Shown in pieces: positions 6,145 through 7,765 of a DNA stretch of 7,765 nt. The position numbers and the translations under genes were made by a program. Origin of the DNA: an uncultured Collinsella sp. GTDB taxonomy: Bacteria > Actinomycetota > Coriobacteriia > Coriobacteriales > Coriobacteriaceae. The notes under the pieces are model-generated. The model saw nothing but the letters and a program-made list of their open reading frames with translations. It searched no databases and was not told where the DNA came from. The DNA lies in contig UQLD01000033.1 in assembly GCA_900541855.1 (NCBI GenBank), positions 1-7,765 on the forward strand. The letters are read 5' to 3'. Positions within the stretch are counted from its first letter, which is position 1. Each line of letters starts with the position of its first letter.

Positions 6145-7326
6145 TTACCCGCGCGGCTTGATTTTATCACGTAGCGACTTGAGGTTCTCCAGCGCCGCGT
6201 TAAGCGTCTCGTCTCGCTTGGCAAAGTGGAAACGAATCAGATGGTTGACGGGCTCGCGGAAGAAGCTCGAGCCGGGCACGGCGCCCACGCCCACCTTAGA
6301 CGCGAGGTCCTCGCAGAATTCGAGGTCGCTGTCATAGCCAAACTCAGAGATGTCCATCATGACGTAGTAGGCGCCCTGCGGCACGTTGTGCGTGAGGCCG
6401 ATGCTGCCGAGTCCCTGACAGAACAGGTCGCGCTTGGCGGTGTAGAGGTCGAGGACCTCCTGGTAATAGCTGTCGTCGAAGTTGAGGGCGGTGACGACAG
6501 CTTCCTGCAGGGGAGCGGCGGCACCCACGGTGAGGAAGTCGTGGACCTTCTTGATGCGCTCGGTGATCTGGGCCGGGGCAATGGTGTAGCCCAGACGCCA
6601 GCCGGTGATGGAGTACGTTTTGGACAGCGAGCTGCAGCTGATGGTTCGCTCGAACATGCCGGGCAGCGTGGCCATATAGACGTGCTCGTGGGGCGCGTAG
6701 ACGATGTGCTCGTACACCTCGTCGGTGATGCAGTAGGTGTCGTACTTTTTGCAGAGGTCGGCGATAAAGGTGAGCTCCTCGCGCGTAAAGACCTTGCCGC
6801 AAGGGTTGGAAGGGTTGCACAGGACGATGGCCTTGGGGTCGTTGTCGCGGAAGGCCGCCTCGAGTGTCTCGCGGTCAAAGTCGAATGTGGGCGGGTTGAG
6901 CGGCACGTAGATAGGCTCGGCACCCGAAAGGATCGTGTCGGCGCCGTAGTTCTCGTAGAACGGCGAGAAGATGACGACCTTGTCTCCGGGGTTCGCAACC
7001 GTCATCATGGCGGCCATCATGGCCTCGGTGGAGCCGCAGGTGACTACGATATTCTCGTTGGGGTTTACCGACATGCCCATAAAATGCTCCTGCTTGGCGG
7101 CAAGCGCCTCACGCATGGCCTGGGAGCCCCAGGTGATGGAGTACTGGTGGTAAAGCGGCTTGGGGTCGGTGGCGATGGTGCTGAGGCTATCGAGCAGCTG
7201 CGCTGGGGGATCGAAGTCAGGGAAGCCCTGCGAGAGATTGACAGCGCCGTACTTATTGGAGATGCGTGTCATGCGGCGGATGACCGAATCGGTAAACGTT
7301 GCCGTGCGGTTGGAGAGTTCTTTCAT
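6145..7326 (-). CDS. Class I/II PLP-dependent aminotransferase
   Basis: The protein transfers amino groups between amino acids and 2-oxo acids using pyridoxal phosphate, in the cytoplasm. Of its 393 residues, Lys236 in SLSKTYSITGWRLGY is the Schiff-base lysine; Asn174 in NPSNPCGK, Asp202 and Tyr205 in DEVYEH contact the cofactor; Arg244 fits the phosphate-binding arginine. The late Arg in HLIRFHFAK should bind the substrate carboxylate. The opening NLSQGFPDFDPP resembles the kynurenine/glutamine/methionine aminotransferase (YbdL-like) branch, but the donor cannot be fixed from sequence alone. ATG 7326 is chosen because AAAGGA lies five bases upstream; an in-frame ATG at 7344 would add six residues but has no nearby ribosome binding site. 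It is followed by its own terminator. I could not identify a convincing promoter upstream. Its leader contains an inverted repeat that reaches the ribosome binding site. Confidence 0.94.
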   Translation of the reverse strand: MKELSNRTATFTDSVIRRMTRISNKYGAVNLSQGFPDFDPPAQLLDSLSTIATDPKPLYHQYSITWGSQAMREALAAKQEHFMGMSVNPNENIVVTCGSTEAMMAAMMTVANPGDKVVIFSPFYENYGADTILSGAEPIYVPLNPPTFDFDRETLEAAFRDNDPKAIVLCNPSNPCGKVFTREELTFIADLCKKYDTYCITDEVYEHIVYAPHEHVYMATLPGMFERTISCSSLSKTYSITGWRLGYTIAPAQITERIKKVHDFLTVGAAAPLQEAVVTALNFDDSYYQEVLDLYTAKRDLFCQGLGSIGLTHNVPQGAYYVMMDISEFGYDSDLEFCEDLASKVGVGAVPGSSFFREPVNHLIRFHFAKRDETLNAALENLKSLRDKIKPRG

Positions 7327-7334
7327 GACGGTCC

Positions 7335-7394
7335 TTTCGAGCATTTGCAGTGGGGCAAGTTTACTCCTATGAAACCGGTGGGATTTGCTCGAAA
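7335..7394 (-). promoter_or_regulatory. Leader inverted repeat overlapping the aminotransferase ribosome binding site
   Basis: In the minus-strand leader, TTTCGAGCA (7394-7386) is perfectly complementary to TGCTCGAAA (7343-7335) across a 42-base loop. The last three bases of the 3' arm are the start of the AAAGGA ribosome binding site. A 11-codon frame starts with TTG at 7358, preceded by GGAG five bases away, and its TGA (7325-7323) overlaps the ATG of the aminotransferase as ATGA. Both would suit translational control, but neither is proven. Confidence 0.3.
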
Positions 7395-7410
7395 TGGTCT
7401 CGAAAAACTC

Positions 7411-7429
7411 TTTTCAAAATTCTTGAAAA
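7411..7429. repeat. 19-bp inverted repeat in the divergent intergenic region
   Basis: TTTTCAA (7411-7417) and TTGAAAA (7423-7429) form 7-bp perfect arms around AATTC. The AT-rich palindrome stands out from the GC-rich surroundings and lies just upstream of the predicted tRNA -35 box, while also facing the aminotransferase. It could be a regulator site or an AT-rich upstream element. Apart from this repeat, the leader elements and the tRNA promoter, I see nothing in 7327-7491. Confidence 0.4.
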
Positions 7430-7436
7430 TTGGGGC

Positions 7437-7465
7437 TTGCATCGCGTGGCGTTCCTTGCAATAAT
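7437..7465 (+). promoter_or_regulatory. Predicted promoter of the tRNA cluster
   Basis: TTGCAT (7437-7442) and AATAAT (7460-7465) are spaced by 17 bp. The start would fall near 7471-7472, about 20 bases before the mature 5' end of tRNA-His. The AT-rich stretch 7411-7430 directly upstream could act as an UP element. Confidence 0.6.
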
Positions 7466-7491
7466 AGTCGAGCGCGAAGCGCACAGGACAC

Positions 7492-7569
7492 GGTGGGTGT
7501 AGCTCAGTTGGCTAGAGCGACGGGTTGTGGTCCCGTAGGTCGAGGGTTCGAGTCCCTTTACCCACCCCA
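7492..7569 (+). tRNA. tRNA-His (anticodon GTG)
   Basis: A full cloverleaf can be folded by eye: acceptor GTGGGTG (7493-7499) with TACCCAC, D-stem GCTC/GAGC, anticodon stem ACGGG/CCCGT with loop TTGTGGT (anticodon GTG at 7527-7529), and T-arm GAGGG-TTCGAGT-CCCTT. Two histidine identity marks are present: an encoded extra G at -1 (7492) opposite C73 (7566). CCA is encoded (7567-7569). Confidence 0.97.
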
Positions 7570-7591
7570 GTTTTTGCTTCGTGTTGATATC

Positions 7592-7667
7592 GGGTCGTTA
7601 GCTCAGTTGGTAGAGCAGGGGACTCTTAATCCCAAGGTCCAGGGTTCGAACCCCTGACGGCCCACCA
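7592..7667 (+). tRNA. tRNA-Lys (anticodon CTT)
   Basis: Acceptor GGGTCGT (7592-7598) pairs with ACGGCCC (7657-7663) with one GT pair. D-stem is GCTC/GAGC, and the anticodon loop CTCTTAA (7623-7629) gives CTT at 7625-7627. The T-arm is CAGGG-TTCGAAC-CCCTG, and CCA is encoded (7665-7667). It decodes AAG. It lies 22 bases after tRNA-His and is probably co-transcribed with it. GATATC occurs on both flanks (7586-7591 and 7671-7676). Confidence 0.97.
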
Positions 7668-7680
7668 CACGATATCTCCT

Positions 7681-7709
7681 CTAAAGTCCGCCACAACGGA
7701 CTTTAGCTT
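7681..7709 (+). terminator. Hairpin between the two tRNA-Lys genes
   Basis: CTAAAGTCCG (7681-7690) and CGGACTTTAG (7697-7706) form a perfect 10-bp stem around CCACAA, followed only by CTTT. The T tract is short and the next tRNA begins four bases later. It may be a weak terminator that lowers expression of the second copy, or a processing signal in a shared precursor. Confidence 0.45.
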
Positions 7710-7710
7710 T

Positions 7711-7765
7711 GGGTCGTTAGCTCAGTTGGTAGAGCAGGGGACTCTTAATCCCAAGGTCCAGGGTT
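7711..7765 (+). tRNA. Second tRNA-Lys (anticodon CTT), cut off by the window end
   Basis: The first 55 bases are identical to those of the tRNA-Lys at 7592, including the anticodon loop CTCTTAA. The sequence stops within the T-loop, so the 3' end, including the acceptor strand and CCA, is outside the window. Confidence 0.93.

Noticed and set aside
6226..7464. A 412-codon plus-strand frame opposite the aminotransferase
   Set aside because: It is a shadow of the aminotransferase, whose PLP lysine motif and cofactor residues are intact on the minus strand.

Overview
The window looks like chromosomal DNA of a high-GC Gram-positive gut bacterium. It most resembles a member of the Coriobacteriia (Actinomycetota), with Collinsella as the best guess. 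The reasons are the GC-rich codon choice, a transcription terminator Rho with a very long disordered basic/acidic N-terminal extension, tRNA genes that encode their own CCA, and a protein style close to Collinsella-type fructokinases and aminotransferases. The genus is an inference from overall character, not from a database search.

Layout from left to right. A 239-base region carries a 16-bp palindrome, an extended -10 promoter and a leader with a small hairpin and short reading frames. It leads into rho (240-2828, +), which has a GTG start and 862 residues, about twice the length of E. coli Rho. An intrinsic terminator follows at once. A 240-base intergenic region then holds a good sigma70-type promoter (TTGCAA-N17-CATAAT) and a leader of about 130 bases with mutually exclusive pairings around the ribosome binding site. 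That leader precedes an apparent two-gene operon: an unrecognised two-helix membrane protein with a long acidic tail (3141-4541, +) and, 7 bases later, a small VanZ-family membrane protein (4549-4998, +). A long perfect hairpin (4984-5030) with A and T tracts serves as a terminator between this operon and the convergent genes.

On the minus strand lie a ROK-family sugar kinase, probably fructokinase (5113-6003), and a class I/II PLP-dependent aminotransferase (6145-7326). A terminator hairpin separates them, and the kinase has its own promoter overlapped by an 18-bp near-perfect palindrome. They are therefore probably separate transcription units. A divergent intergenic region (7327-7491) leads to a plus-strand tRNA cluster: tRNA-His(GTG), tRNA-Lys(CTT), and a second identical tRNA-Lys(CTT) cut off by the window end.

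The genes are mostly housekeeping: transcription termination, sugar phosphorylation, amino-acid transamination and tRNAs. I see no mobile element, CRISPR array or defence system. The points most worth a second look are the giant Rho extension, the switch-like leader ahead of the orphan membrane protein, the palindrome on the kinase promoter, and the aminotransferase leader where a stem overlaps the ribosome binding site.
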